This document shows positions 10,445 to 21,289 of a DNA stretch of 64,000 nt, piece after piece; within the stretch, counting starts at the first letter, position 1; the number at the start of each line of letters is the position of its first letter. A model generated the notes under the pieces. The model did no database searches. It saw only the letters and a program-made list of their open reading frames with translations, and was not told the DNA's origin. The translations under genes were made by a program, and so were the position numbers. Where the stretch lies: positions 186,001-250,000 of the forward strand of contig JAETRQ010000001.1 in the NCBI GenBank assembly GCA_021770095.1, given 5' to 3'. The stretch comes from Eubacteriaceae bacterium (GTDB taxonomy: Bacteria > Bacillota > Clostridia > Oscillospirales > Acutalibacteraceae).

Positions 10445-10808
10445 ACTTTTCAAGATAACTGAGCAACTGCTCTTTTTCGTCGGCAGACATTAACCTTACT
10501 CTCAGCAAAACTGTTTGCTCAAATTCGGTAAGCTGATTAAACTTATCATTTGGCATCCATCTCTGGAGATAATCGTTATCACTGTTAAGTTTGAACTCCT
10601 CAGTATCATTAAACAAATTATCAAGCAGCATATCAAGGCTTAAATTATAAAGTTTAGCAATTAACTTTAACACAGGCAGTTTGGGCATACTTTTGCCTGT
10701 TTCATAATATGCATAGGCACTTCGTTTAATACCAAGGGCATCAGCAACCTGCTGTTGGGTTAAGTTAAGGTTTTTTCTGTAGTACTTTAGTTTTTCATAT
10801 AATTCCAT
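10443..10808 (-). CDS. XRE-family transcriptional regulator
   Basis: A 121-residue DNA-binding protein. The first ~62 residues form a Cro/CI-type helix-turn-helix: KLKYYRKNLNLTQQQVADAL, then GIKRSAYAYYETGKSMPKLP, then LKLIAKLYNLSLDMLL. The remaining half is charged and rich in Leu and Glu with no recognised domain; it may be for dimerisation. It is divergent from the glucosaminidase gene, with 172 bases between them, so it may regulate that gene or itself. This is suggested by position only. Confidence 0.85.
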   Translation of the reverse strand: MELYEKLKYYRKNLNLTQQQVADALGIKRSAYAYYETGKSMPKLPVLKLIAKLYNLSLDMLLDNLFNDTEEFKLNSDNDYLQRWMPNDKFNQLTEFEQTVLLRVRLMSADEKEQLLSYLEK

Positions 10809-10915
10809 ATAATTTTAATTCCTCCAATTTCCTAAGCCCAACATTAGTATATACTTTAAGCAGACATTTGTCAATATATGTCACAAAAACTAAAATTTAC
10901 AAAACTGTTGTAATA

Positions 10916-10944
10916 TTGACAATTTAGTTACAATGTGGTACGAT
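10916..10944 (+). promoter_or_regulatory. Sigma-A promoter for the secreted glucosaminidase gene
   Basis: TTGACA (10916-10921), 17-base spacer, TACGAT (10939-10944). It overlaps the start of the longer open frame (10933), which supports the downstream ATG at 10981 as the true start. Confidence 0.65.
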
Positions 10945-10980
10945 GCTTTATATAATACTAAAAATATAAGGGGTCAGATT

Positions 10981-13260
10981 ATGAAAAAATTAGTATCAAT
11001 ACTATTATCAGCAGTTCTTCTTATCAATACATTTGTTATACTCCCTATCGGCAATATGACAGCCGAAGCTGCCGATTACGCTGCAACACTCAGAAATAAA
11101 GGTTTCCCTGAAAGTTATATCAAACCCTTAGTAGCTCTGCATAATAAATATCCAAACTGGATTTTTGAACCATTCAATACGGGACTGAACTGGTCAGCGG
11201 CAGTAAACGGCGAACGCACAAAGCATTCCCAGCAACTCATTCAAAAATATTCAGGCAATAGCAGTTCAATGTATTGCAACTGCGCAAGCTGTTATAAAAA
11301 CGGAAATTATGTTATTCAGGAAGCAAGCAACTGGGTATCTGCATCCAAAAGTGCTGTGGAATATTATATGGACCCAAGAAACTTCCTTAATGAAAAAGAG
11401 ATTTTCCAATTTGAATCAACAATGTATAACGGTACACAGACACAAGCCGGCGTTGAATCCATCCTTAACGGAACTTGGATGCACAATTCTGTAATTTCAT
11501 ACAAAAACACAAGCGGACAAACCGTATCATTTAAATCCACAAAATATTCAGATGCTATTATGGCAGCATCAAATGACAGTGGACTGAGTGCTTATTATCT
11601 TGCATCAAAAATCAGGCAGGAAGTCGGCGGCAAAGAACCTACCGCAGGCGGTGCAAGCGGTACAAACAAAACTTATGCGGGTATTTATAACTATTACAAT
11701 ATCGGTGCTTATACCGGTGCTGTAGACGGATTAAAATGGGCTTCAACTTCAAATGCAACCGCAGGCGGTACGGGATATTACACGAATTATGACTGCAGAG
11801 TAAGAAAAAGTCCTACAACAAGCAGTGCAATCGTTATTGAACTGCCTGCTGATACACTGACAAACTACGACTTCACAACAGAAAAACAAAGCGACAATTA
11901 TAAATGGTGTAAAGTTCATGGATCATACCATGGCAAAAAATATGAAGGTTATATCCGTTCTGATTTAATTGCAAAAAAAACAATTGCTGCTAAAAAAGAC
12001 ACCTATGACAGACCTTGGATAAGTCCATACAAAACAATATATAACGGTGCATTGTACATTGCAAGAAACTTCAAATATCAGAATACAGGATATTTGCAGA
12101 AATTCAATGTCAACAAAGCATCCGGAGAACTTTACAGCCACGAATATATGGCTAATGTACAAGCAGCAGCCGCAGAAGCTGTTACAACATACAATGCATA
12201 TAAAAATGCAAATATTCTGGGAATTACAAAAACATTCTCAATCCCTGTCTTCAACAACATGCCGCTTGACGGAGATGACCTTAACGTTGATACAGTAAAA
12301 AATCTTCAAGTCACAGGATATTCAAATACTGCTGTTTCACTCGGATGGAATGCAGTAAGCGGTGCAAGCGGATACCAAATTCAGGTATTCAGGAGCGGAG
12401 GATGGACCAATTACGGTACCACCACTTCAACAAAAACAACTGTAACAGGTCTTATCACCTGCGGTGCATATCTGTTCAGAGTCAGAGCATATAAGACCTA
12501 CGGTTCAAACACATATTACGGCGGACTTTCAAACGAAGTATATCAGGTAACAAGAGCGAATAAAATCAGCGGTTTCAAAGTTTCAAAGACCACTGACTCA
12601 TCAATAACATTAGTATGGAACAGTGAACCAAGAGTTACAGGATACAGAATTTATAAATATAATACGTCTACTAAAACATTCAAATATTACAAAACCATTC
12701 CGTCAGGTACCACAACATTTACCGACACAGGACTGAAGAGCAATACAGAATACAAATATGAAATTATCGGTTATAGAAATTATCGTAATCAAATGTATTT
12801 CGGCTATGGCGGTGTAGGCACTACTGCAAGAACAGAATCTATTGACAGGTGGATTAAATCCGGCAGCCGCTGGTGGTACAGACATGCAGACGGCAGTTAT
12901 ACAAAAAACGGTTGGGAAAAAATAAATAACAAATGGTATCATTTTGACAGTGAAGGATGGATGCAAACCGGCTGGCTTAAAGTAAGCGGCAAATGGTATT
13001 ATCTCAATCCGGACGGTGACATGGCAACAGGCTGGAAAAAGGTAAACAACAAGTGGTATTATCTCAACAGCAGCGGTGCAATGCTCACCGGTTGGTTGGA
13101 TAACAATAATCAAAGATACTATCTCAGCAGCAGCGGTGCTATGGTAACCGGCTGGCAGCAGATTGACGGATACTGGTATTATTTCAACGATTCAGGTGCT
13201 ATGCTCAGAAATCAAAAAGTCGGCAATTATTATGTTGATGCAAATGGTAGACGGGTTTAA
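10981..13260 (+). CDS. Secreted glucosaminidase-type peptidoglycan hydrolase with Fn3 and wall-binding repeats
   Basis: Predicted exported cell-wall hydrolase, 759 residues, probably cutting N-acetylglucosamine bonds in peptidoglycan. In order: signal peptide ending near AEA (residues ~28-30); a glucosaminidase domain (~31-270) with LASKIRQEVGG, where E214 is the likely catalytic acid; an SH3-like stretch (~270-340) around CRVRKSPTTSSAI; two fibronectin type III domains (~440-620); and six or seven choline-binding-type repeats at the end (GW.KINNKWYYLN..G.M pattern, ~620-759) that anchor to the wall. AAGGGG seven bases before 10981 fixes the start; the frame extends 16 codons upstream without one. 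It is monocistronic, closed by a hairpin. It may act in cell separation or growth. Confidence 0.85.
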   Translation: MKKLVSILLSAVLLINTFVILPIGNMTAEAADYAATLRNKGFPESYIKPLVALHNKYPNWIFEPFNTGLNWSAAVNGERTKHSQQLIQKYSGNSSSMYCNCASCYKNGNYVIQEASNWVSASKSAVEYYMDPRNFLNEKEIFQFESTMYNGTQTQAGVESILNGTWMHNSVISYKNTSGQTVSFKSTKYSDAIMAASNDSGLSAYYLASKIRQEVGGKEPTAGGASGTNKTYAGIYNYYNIGAYTGAVDGLKWASTSNATAGGTGYYTNYDCRVRKSPTTSSAIVIELPADTLTNYDFTTEKQSDNYKWCKVHGSYHGKKYEGYIRSDLIAKKTIAAKKDTYDRPWISPYKTIYNGALYIARNFKYQNTGYLQKFNVNKASGELYSHEYMANVQAAAAEAVTTYNAYKNANILGITKTFSIPVFNNMPLDGDDLNVDTVKNLQVTGYSNTAVSLGWNAVSGASGYQIQVFRSGGWTNYGTTTSTKTTVTGLITCGAYLFRVRAYKTYGSNTYYGGLSNEVYQVTRANKISGFKVSKTTDSSITLVWNSEPRVTGYRIYKYNTSTKTFKYYKTIPSGTTTFTDTGLKSNTEYKYEIIGYRNYRNQMYFGYGGVGTTARTESIDRWIKSGSRWWYRHADGSYTKNGWEKINNKWYHFDSEGWMQTGWLKVSGKWYYLNPDGDMATGWKKVNNKWYYLNSSGAMLTGWLDNNNQRYYLSSSGAMVTGWQQIDGYWYYFNDSGAMLRNQKVGNYYVDANGRRV

Positions 13261-13284
13261 TATCAGGATAATATAATCAACCGC

Positions 13285-13317
13285 AAAAGGAACACATTCA
13301 GAATGTGTTCCTTTTCT
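13285..13317 (+). terminator. Terminator of the glucosaminidase gene
   Basis: Hairpin with arms AAAAGGAACACATTC (13285-13299) and its complement (13301-13315) followed by CTTTA. The inner base pairs must open to form a usable loop. Confidence 0.75.
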
Positions 13318-13333
13318 TTATTCCAAACAAATA

Positions 13334-13362
13334 TTGACTGTACTGTAAATATATGATATACT
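13334..13362 (+). promoter_or_regulatory. Sigma-A promoter for the ABC-F leader and gene
   Basis: TTGACT (13334-13339), 17-base spacer, TATACT (13357-13362), predicted start near 13369. The first gene does not start until 13599, so the leader is about 230 bases, long enough to hold the regulatory parts listed next. Confidence 0.8.
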
Positions 13363-13391
13363 TACCGCATAAAAATGAAGGAGATGAAAAG

Positions 13392-13412
13392 ATGTTTAAT
13401 TTTTCTTGCTAA
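13392..13412 (+). CDS. Candidate leader peptide of six residues upstream of the ABC-F gene
   Basis: AAGGAG (13378-13383) sits eight bases before an ATG that encodes MFNFSC and stops at TAA (13410-13412). The strong, well-spaced ribosome site so early in the transcript is what makes it credible. An overlapping frame from ATG 13375 or 13384 encodes ~28-31 residues to a stop at 13470, but neither ATG has a well-placed ribosome site. ABC-F resistance genes of Firmicutes are often controlled by antibiotic-stalled ribosomes on short upstream frames, so a sensing role is a reasonable inference. No homolog is recalled. Confidence 0.5.
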   Translation: MFNFSC

Positions 13413-13524
13413 TAATTTTAATATGGCAGTATTATCGAATACCGCTGTAATTATTGCAGGAAAGTTATAATCTCTTCATCCATAATCACGCTGTTTTAAA
13501 GCAGTAGTATATCTATGTTTGGCA

Positions 13525-13560
13525 GAGCCGTAAGAATTAACTTTCTTGCGGCTCATATTT
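13525..13560 (+). terminator. Intrinsic terminator inside the ABC-F leader (attenuator)
   Basis: A 12-base-pair stem (13525-13536 with 13543-13554, one G-U pair) with a six-base loop is followed by ATATTTTATTTAA. It lies between the promoter at 13334 and the ABC-F start at 13599, so read-through would be needed to express the gene. I could not find one clear antiterminator by eye. Confidence 0.75.
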
Positions 13561-13598
13561 TATTTAATCAGCAGACGGAGGATAAAGGAGGGAAATAT

Positions 13599-15080
13599 AT
13601 GTCTTTAATAAAAGTAGAAAACCTTACATTCTCATACCCATCAGGATATGAAAATGTGTTTAACAATGTTAATATTCAAATTGACAGTGACTGGAAACTC
13701 GGTTTTATCGGCCGAAACGGAAAAGGCAAAACAACATTTTTTCATCTACTTCTCGGTAAATATGAATATGGAGGAAAAATAATAAGTAATGTTCAATTTG
13801 ATTACTTCCCCTATCATATTGATAATAAAAACCAAATAACCATAGATATATTAAATCAAATATGCCCGATTGCCGAAGAATGGGAGTTAATAAGAGAACT
13901 TTCTTATCTTGATGTGGAAGCGGATATACTTTGGAAAAATTTCAGTATTCTGTCAAACGGAGAACAGACAAAAGTACTGCTTGCTGCCCTGTTTCTGAAT
14001 GAAAATCATTTTCTTTTAATTGATGAGCCGACTAATCATCTTGATATGGAATCAAGAAAAATTGTATCAAACTATCTGAAGAAGAAAAAAGGATTTATAT
14101 TAGTATCACACGACCGCCAATTTTTGGATGAATGTATTGACCATATATTGTCACTGAACCGAACAAATATTGAAATTCAAAAAGGCAACTATTCAACATG
14201 GATAACGAACTTTGAACGGCAGCAGGAATTTGAAAAAAATCAGAATAAACATCTGCAGCAGGATATAAAGCGTCTTAATAATGCTGTAAGACAATCTTCA
14301 GCATGGTCAGCTAAAGTTGAAAAGTCAAAAATCGGTGCAGCAGATAAAGGTTATGTAGGCCACAAATCAGCAAAAATGATGAAACGAGCAAAGAATATTG
14401 AAAACAGGCAAGCAAAGGCAATTGAACAAAAATCAAAATTGCTTAATAATATTGAAACTGCAGAGCCGCTGAAAATTTCTGCTCTGGATTATCATACCGA
14501 TAAACTCGCTGATTTTACAAATATTGAAATCAAATACGAAGATAAAGTGATTAACCGACCTGTCTCTTTCACAATCAAACGCGGTGACCGCATTGCAATA
14601 GATGGCAAAAACGGATGCGGAAAAAGCAGCCTGCTGAAAATTTTAAGCGGCGAACAAATAGCATATAACGGAACAGTCAATGTCGGCTCCGGACTGAAAA
14701 TATCATACCTGCCACAGGATACTTCCTATTTGCAAGGAGACTTATCCGAGTTTATTTATACCAACAAAATGGATGAAACGCTGTTTAAAGCAGTGTTGCA
14801 AAAAATGGATTTCTCCCAAACGCACCTGAAAAATGACATAAAAAATCTTTCCGACGGTCAAAAGAAAAAATTATTGATAGCAAAAAGTATCTGCGAAAAA
14901 GCACACTTATATGTCTGGGATGAACCGCTCAATTTTCTTGATATTTATTCAAGAATACAGCTTGAACAGATGATTGAAGAATACGCACCAACTATGATAT
15001 TTGTTGAACATGACAGTATTTTCAGGAATAAAATCGCTACTGATACAATTACGTTAGAGAAAAAAGCAACAGATGATTGA
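13599..15080 (+). CDS. ABC-F ribosome-protection ATPase, Lsa/CplR-like
   Basis: Soluble ABC-F protein of 493 residues with two ATPase domains and no membrane part; relatives of this look bind the ribosome and displace lincosamides, streptogramin A and pleuromutilins. First ATPase: GRNGKGKT (38-45), LSNGEQTK, FLLIDEPTNHLD. Linker ~205-310: charged and helical, the segment that reaches the peptidyl-transferase centre. Second ATPase: GKNGCGKSS, LSDGQKKK, LYVWDEPLNFLD. Both catalytic glutamates are intact. The text matches Lsa(A) best (DWKLGFIGRNGKGKTT, KKKGFILVSHDRQFLDE). The open frame begins at 13515, but AAAGGAGGG before 13599 marks the start. The leader carries a terminator and a micro-frame, which fits drug-induced expression. 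Resistance is inferred, not shown. Confidence 0.85.
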   Translation: MSLIKVENLTFSYPSGYENVFNNVNIQIDSDWKLGFIGRNGKGKTTFFHLLLGKYEYGGKIISNVQFDYFPYHIDNKNQITIDILNQICPIAEEWELIRELSYLDVEADILWKNFSILSNGEQTKVLLAALFLNENHFLLIDEPTNHLDMESRKIVSNYLKKKKGFILVSHDRQFLDECIDHILSLNRTNIEIQKGNYSTWITNFERQQEFEKNQNKHLQQDIKRLNNAVRQSSAWSAKVEKSKIGAADKGYVGHKSAKMMKRAKNIENRQAKAIEQKSKLLNNIETAEPLKISALDYHTDKLADFTNIEIKYEDKVINRPVSFTIKRGDRIAIDGKNGCGKSSLLKILSGEQIAYNGTVNVGSGLKISYLPQDTSYLQGDLSEFIYTNKMDETLFKAVLQKMDFSQTHLKNDIKNLSDGQKKKLLIAKSICEKAHLYVWDEPLNFLDIYSRIQLEQMIEEYAPTMIFVEHDSIFRNKIATDTITLEKKATDD

Positions 15081-15105
15081 AAATTCAATCATCTGTTGCT
15101 TTTTT
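15061..15105. terminator. Bidirectional terminator after the ABC-F gene
   Basis: A near-perfect 20-base inverted repeat (15061-15080 with 15086-15105) with A and T tracts at both ends. It includes the ABC-F stop codon and serves the convergent gene at 15104-15502. Confidence 0.85.
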
Positions 15106-15502
15106 AATCCTGATATATTAGTTCAGGAACATATTTATCATATACGGAAAAGTGGAAATTTACTCCGAGTGCATTTGATATACCTGACAGAAATTCAAAT
15201 AAATCATTTATATCCGTTTCTTTATCGGAAATGATATCCGTTATCGAATCAATAAACACGTCAGTTAAATCATAATCACTTGCACAAATTCCGCTTAAAA
15301 ATCCATAAAACGACATTGCACTTTTTATACCATAGTCATTAATATTGATTAATCTGATATTTGACGGCAGAATTCTCTCAAGTCCATTTGTACAATCAAT
15401 GAAAACTACATTGCCGTCACTCATCTGTGAAGTGGCAATTGCCGCCTCTGCCAAGACCCTTGTCTTGCCGATTCCGTTAATTCCAACAATATAATCAACC
15501 AT
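15104..15502 (-). CDS. Small P-loop protein of unknown function
   Basis: A 132-residue protein with a Walker A motif at its N-terminus (GINGIGKT, residues 7-14) and a Walker B-like DVFIDSI near residue 81. Small proteins of this look are common in Clostridia and are sometimes auto-named PilT or twitching motility protein; the resemblance to true PilT does not go beyond the P-loop, and that name should not be used. The Walker motifs suggest nucleotide binding. No function is known to me. It is monocistronic and convergent with the ABC-F gene. Confidence 0.65.
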   Translation of the reverse strand: MVDYIVGINGIGKTRVLAEAAIATSQMSDGNVVFIDCTNGLERILPSNIRLININDYGIKSAMSFYGFLSGICASDYDLTDVFIDSITDIISDKETDINDLFEFLSGISNALGVNFHFSVYDKYVPELIYQD

Positions 15503-15614
15503 AAATTAAAACCCCTTTAGTTTTATTGTTACACTAATAATAACTTATGATTAATAATTGGGAAATAACATACTGTTAAATAAAAATAAATATTATTAAT
15601 TTTTTATTATGAAG

Positions 15615-17141
15615 TTATTTCATTTTCTTTACATCCTCAAAATCATCAACAATTGATTTTTCAGGTTTTGGAGTAATGAGTGAAACAACAATATTCACTA
15701 CCAAACCGATAACAAAAGCAGGAAGTAATTCATAAATATTAAGTACATCAGAAAGGCCTGCAATTACATACTTCCAAACGAAAACCATAACACCGGATAC
15801 AATCATGCCTGCAATCGCACCGTATTTGTTTGAACGCTTCCAGAAGAGTGAAAGAAGCATTACCGGACCGAATGTTGCACCAAATCCTGCCCAAGCAAAT
15901 GAAACGATGCCGAATACGGAAGATTCAGGATCCCACGCAATGACCACACCGATAACAGAGATAACAATCAATACTACTCTTGCAACAATCATCTTTGATG
16001 TTTCACTGAGTTTGAGTTTGAACAATCCGCCAAGGATATTTTCGCTTGCTGCTGATGAAGCGGCAAGTAACTGGCTGTCACTGGTTGACATGGTTGATGC
16101 AAGAATACCTGCAAGAATAATACCTGCAATCAGAGCAGGAACAATACCGCTCCTTGAAATCAGGTCGGAAATCTGAATAATAATAGTCTCACTGTCCTCA
16201 AGCGGAGCAATAACACCCTTTGCTGCCATTGCATTGCCGACAACACCAATAAGAACAGCAATACCCATTGAAATAACAACCCACACAGTTGCTACACGAC
16301 GAGAAGTTTTAACTTTATTAGGGTCTTCAATAGCCATAAATCTGAGGAGAATATGCGGCATACCGAAATAACCGAGACCCCATGCGAGAGTTGACACAAT
16401 AGTCAAAGCGCCATATGGACTGCTGCCGCCTGTTGCAGCATCATATGTATTGGTTAATGAGAAATAGCCTGAAAGAGATTTTGCATTGAGCATAACAGCA
16501 TCCCATCCGCCTGCTGACTGAATACCGAAAATCAAAACAATAATCAATGCAATTGTCATAATGATGGATTGAATCAGGTCAGTAACAGACGCAGCATTAA
16601 ATCCACCGAGTGAAGTATAACCAACAATTACAATAGCTGAGATTATCATAGCAATATGATAATCAATACCGAATAAAGTACCGAACAGTTTACCGCAGGC
16701 AGCAAAACCCGAACCGGTATAAGGAACAAAGAAAACAATAATAATTACGGCCGCAATTGCCATAAGAATTTTTTTGTCCTCTTTATATCTTTTTGAAAAA
16801 TACTCAGGAATTGTGATTGCATTGATGTGGGCAGAATAGTTGCGAAGTTTTTTTGCAACAATCAGCCAGTTGAGATATGTACCCACGGCAAGACCGATAA
16901 CAGTCCAGCCGACATCAGCAATACCGCTGAGATAAGCAAGACCCGGAAGACCCATCAGCAGATAACTTGACATATCTGATGCTTCCGCGCTCATTGCAGT
17001 AACAAGAGGTCCTAATTTTCGTCCTCCAAGATAAAAATCGCCGACATTCTTTGTCTTTTTTGAATATGCAACACCGATGATTACAACTGCTGCAAGATAA
17101 ACTACAATTGAAATCATAATACAAATCTGTGCTGTTGTCAT
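15615..17141 (-). CDS. putP: Sodium/solute symporter, PutP-like (sodium/proline)
   Basis: Membrane transporter of the SSS family, 508 residues with about 13 membrane helices, most like sodium/proline symporters. Typical text: DFYLGGRKLGPLVTAMSAEASDMSSYLLMGLPG in the first two helices, FVPYTGSGF, LGGFNAASVTDLIQ, and SDSQLLAASSAASENI in the helix that contributes to sodium binding. The frame starts at 17159, but GGGGG before the ATG at 17141 sets the start. It sits alone behind a promoter at 17200-17228. Proline is the most likely cargo, but other organic solutes cannot be excluded. Confidence 0.88.
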   Translation of the reverse strand: MTTAQICIMISIVVYLAAVVIIGVAYSKKTKNVGDFYLGGRKLGPLVTAMSAEASDMSSYLLMGLPGLAYLSGIADVGWTVIGLAVGTYLNWLIVAKKLRNYSAHINAITIPEYFSKRYKEDKKILMAIAAVIIIVFFVPYTGSGFAACGKLFGTLFGIDYHIAMIISAIVIVGYTSLGGFNAASVTDLIQSIIMTIALIIVLIFGIQSAGGWDAVMLNAKSLSGYFSLTNTYDAATGGSSPYGALTIVSTLAWGLGYFGMPHILLRFMAIEDPNKVKTSRRVATVWVVISMGIAVLIGVVGNAMAAKGVIAPLEDSETIIIQISDLISRSGIVPALIAGIILAGILASTMSTSDSQLLAASSAASENILGGLFKLKLSETSKMIVARVVLIVISVIGVVIAWDPESSVFGIVSFAWAGFGATFGPVMLLSLFWKRSNKYGAIAGMIVSGVMVFVWKYVIAGLSDVLNIYELLPAFVIGLVVNIVVSLITPKPEKSIVDDFEDVKKMK

Positions 17142-17168
17142 TTCATTTCCCCCATTCAAAAATAAAAT

Positions 17169-17199
17169 AAGACATCACAAGGAATGAATGTGATGCCTT
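17169..17199 (-). terminator. Terminator of the arabinofuranosidase operon
   Basis: On the minus strand AAGGCATCACA pairs with TGTGATGTCTT across a nine-base loop and is followed by ATTTTATTTTT. It lies 40 bases after the GH51 gene and overlaps the predicted transcription start of the symporter gene. Confidence 0.75.
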
Positions 17200-17228
17200 A
17201 TTTTAACATATTAAAGCGATAATGTAAA
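17200..17228 (-). promoter_or_regulatory. Promoter for the PutP-like gene
   Basis: Minus strand: TTTACA (17223-17228), 17-base spacer, TAAAAT (17200-17205). It is packed into the gap between the upstream gene's stop and that operon's terminator hairpin. Confidence 0.55.
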
Positions 17229-17241
17229 GTTTTAATATGTT

Positions 17242-19686
<2,445 letters not shown>

Positions 19687-19687
<1 letters not shown>

Positions 19688-20196
19688 TATTTTGTTGTAG
19701 AGCCGAATCCGCCGTCTCTGACACCATCTGTATCATCATCAACAGTTATGCCGAATTGCGTGAAAATACCCTGTGCAAAACCATCCCCTGCGGATACCGT
19801 TGCAGTATGACCAATATCGTGTGCATCGCAGCTGATTTTAATCATAATATGACCTTCGTTGGAAGAATTATAATAATCAGAATCAATGATACCGACAGTG
19901 TTGTCCAACTGACATCTGTGTTTAAAGCCAAGACCTGAACGCGGATAAATGGAAAGCACCCAGCCTTCATCAATCTTTGAGCGTATACCTGTCGGAACTA
20001 AAGTTGAAGCTCCTTGGGTAAATTCAACTTCAGCAGGTGCATAAAAATCATATCCCGCAGAACCGGTTGTTGCTCTTTTCGGCAGTTTGATGCTGTCATA
20101 AACAGCCTTAACATCCTCTGTATTCGGGAAGTTTTTAAGCCAATCTTTTTTAAATTGTTCAAAAGATACCTTTTCAAATTTTGCTATTTTATTCAT
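19687..20196 (-). CDS. dut: dUTP diphosphatase
   Basis: Trimeric-type dUTPase (169 residues) that hydrolyses dUTP to dUMP, keeping uracil out of DNA. The five motifs are present in order: SAGYDFYAP, YPRSGLGFKH, VGIIDSDYYN, GDGFAQGIFTQF and the C-terminal arm RDGGFGSTTK. There is an extra ~35-residue N-terminal stretch (FEQFKKDWLKNFPNTEDVKA) compared with the shortest family members, as in some clostridial and phage forms. It is the first gene of a coupled operon with a DMT transporter and abfA, an unusual set of partners. Confidence 0.93.
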
Positions 20197-20228
20197 AAAA
20201 GACTCCTAATAAATGAAATATCAAATAT

Positions 20229-20257
20229 ATATTATCATATATAAAAAAATAAAACAA
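20229..20257 (-). promoter_or_regulatory. Probable promoter of dut-transporter-abfA
   Basis: Minus strand: TTGTTT (20252-20257), 17-base spacer, TAATAT (20229-20234). The -35 box overlaps the terminator hairpin of the mazF gene. Confidence 0.5.
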
Positions 20258-20276
20258 TCCCGGAAAGGATTGTTTT
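20251..20276. terminator. Terminator after mazF
   Basis: AAAACAATCC (20251-20260) pairs with GGATTGTTTT (20267-20276); on the minus strand the hairpin is followed by a T-rich tract. It separates mazF from the dut operon. Confidence 0.75.
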
Positions 20277-20331
20277 TTATCAAATAAAAATTGAAATGTT
20301 ATTGGATTGAAACACTATAATCAATTATTAT

Positions 20332-20673
20332 TTATAAACCGAAACTTACACTGAGTGCCTGATTCACTTTGCCCATATCATTTATATCAAGTGAACCCAT
20401 TTTTTCTTTCAGGCGGCGTTTATCAATGGTACGTACCTGTTCAAGGAGTACCACACTATCCTTTGCAAGTCCGCAATTTCTTGCATCCACTTCAATATGA
20501 GTCGGCAAACTGTTTTTATCTCTTTGAGATGTTATGGCAGCGGCAATTACTGTTGGTGAGAATTTGTTGCCGACATCATTTTGAACAATCAGCACAGGGC
20601 GTACGCCACCTTGTTCGGAACCAACAACGGGACTTAAATCAGCATAGTAAATTTCGCCTCGTTTGATTAACAA
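20332..20673 (-). CDS. mazF: MazF/PemK-type endoribonuclease toxin, no adjacent antitoxin
   Basis: Type II toxin of the MazF/NdoA family (113 residues), an mRNA interferase. The fold signatures are intact: RGEIYYADLSPVVGSEQGGV at the start, RPVLIVQND, and AAAITSQ with the catalytic-region Thr. The start is unusual: an in-frame TAA sits directly upstream, so the only usable codon is TTG at 20671-20673, served by AAGGTG six to seven bases before it. Firmicutes mazF normally follows its antitoxin gene (mazE/ndoAI); here the 158 bases upstream hold no antitoxin frame, and the downstream gene is dut. Either the antitoxin is elsewhere or the gene has become chromosomal housekeeping. Confidence 0.92.
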   Translation of the reverse strand: MLIKRGEIYYADLSPVVGSEQGGVRPVLIVQNDVGNKFSPTVIAAAITSQRDKNSLPTHIEVDARNCGLAKDSVVLLEQVRTIDKRRLKEKMGSLDINDMGKVNQALSVSFGL

Positions 20674-20831
20674 TTAAATCACCTTCATAAAATTCTTGCT
20701 TCTTTTCTTTCACAAATATCATTGCCATTTTCTTCACATCCTATACCATTATATGTAAATAAATTTTTATGGACTTTGTCAAATCAAAAAAACACGCATA
20801 AGATGAAGTAGTAAAATGAAAGGAGATCATT

Positions 20832-21035
20832 ATGGAAAACTATGTTGACCTTTTTAAACCAAGTTTTTTAAAAAAAGAACAGCGGCCTGCATTACCTGAG
20901 GATGCATCGGTCACTATGGCATATATACCTTTACAACTTGAACTCATAACATATGAGCCTGATAAAGGACTTGACTGCGGAACAATCTTCCCTGTCCTTA
21001 ACAAACCATTTGCAGGAAGGATGGTAAAAAGATAA
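20832..21035 (+). CDS. cotJA: Spore coat protein CotJA
   Basis: A 67-residue protein of the CotJA family: FLKKEQRPALPEDASVTMAY then IPLQLELITYEPDKGLDCGT then FPVLNKPF, the conserved proline-rich core. In Bacillus CotJA is an inner spore-coat component made in the mother cell. AAAGGAGATC precedes the ATG. The stop shares one base with the cotJB start. A CATAAGAT box near 20799-20806 loosely resembles a sigma-E/K -10 element, but I do not rely on it. Supports an endospore-forming ancestry. Confidence 0.85.
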   Translation: MENYVDLFKPSFLKKEQRPALPEDASVTMAYIPLQLELITYEPDKGLDCGTIFPVLNKPFAGRMVKR

Positions 21036-21277
21036 TGAATAAAGATAAACTTTTGCGACGCGTTTCTGCACTTGGCTTTACAATGTATGAATACAGACTG
21101 TTCTGTGACACACATCCTGATAACCAAGAGGCTAAGGAACTGTTTGAATCTTATCAAAAAAAATACCAAGCAGTCAAAGAAGAATACGAAAAGCAATTCG
21201 GCCCATTGACCCTCAACGGAGAGAATAGTGACGAATGGCTCAAAAACCCATGGCCATGGGATAATGATGCTAATTAA
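21035..21277 (+). CDS. cotJB: Spore coat protein CotJB
   Basis: An 80-residue CotJB-family protein, recognised by RLFCDTHPDNQEAKELFESY, the tyrosine/lysine-rich helix KKYQAVKEEYEKQFGPLTL and the C-terminal WLKNPWPWDND. It begins in the stop codon of cotJA (TAATG), so the pair is translationally coupled. In Bacillus the operon continues with cotJC, a manganese-catalase-like protein; here a terminator and an opposing gene follow at once, so cotJC is absent from this locus. Confidence 0.88.
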   Translation: MNKDKLLRRVSALGFTMYEYRLFCDTHPDNQEAKELFESYQKKYQAVKEEYEKQFGPLTLNGENSDEWLKNPWPWDNDAN

Positions 21278-21289
21278 TCAAAAAAAAGT

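Noticed and set aside
15104..15502. PilT twitching-motility ATPase
   Set aside because: The protein is only 132 residues and shares no more than a Walker A motif; no pilus genes are near.
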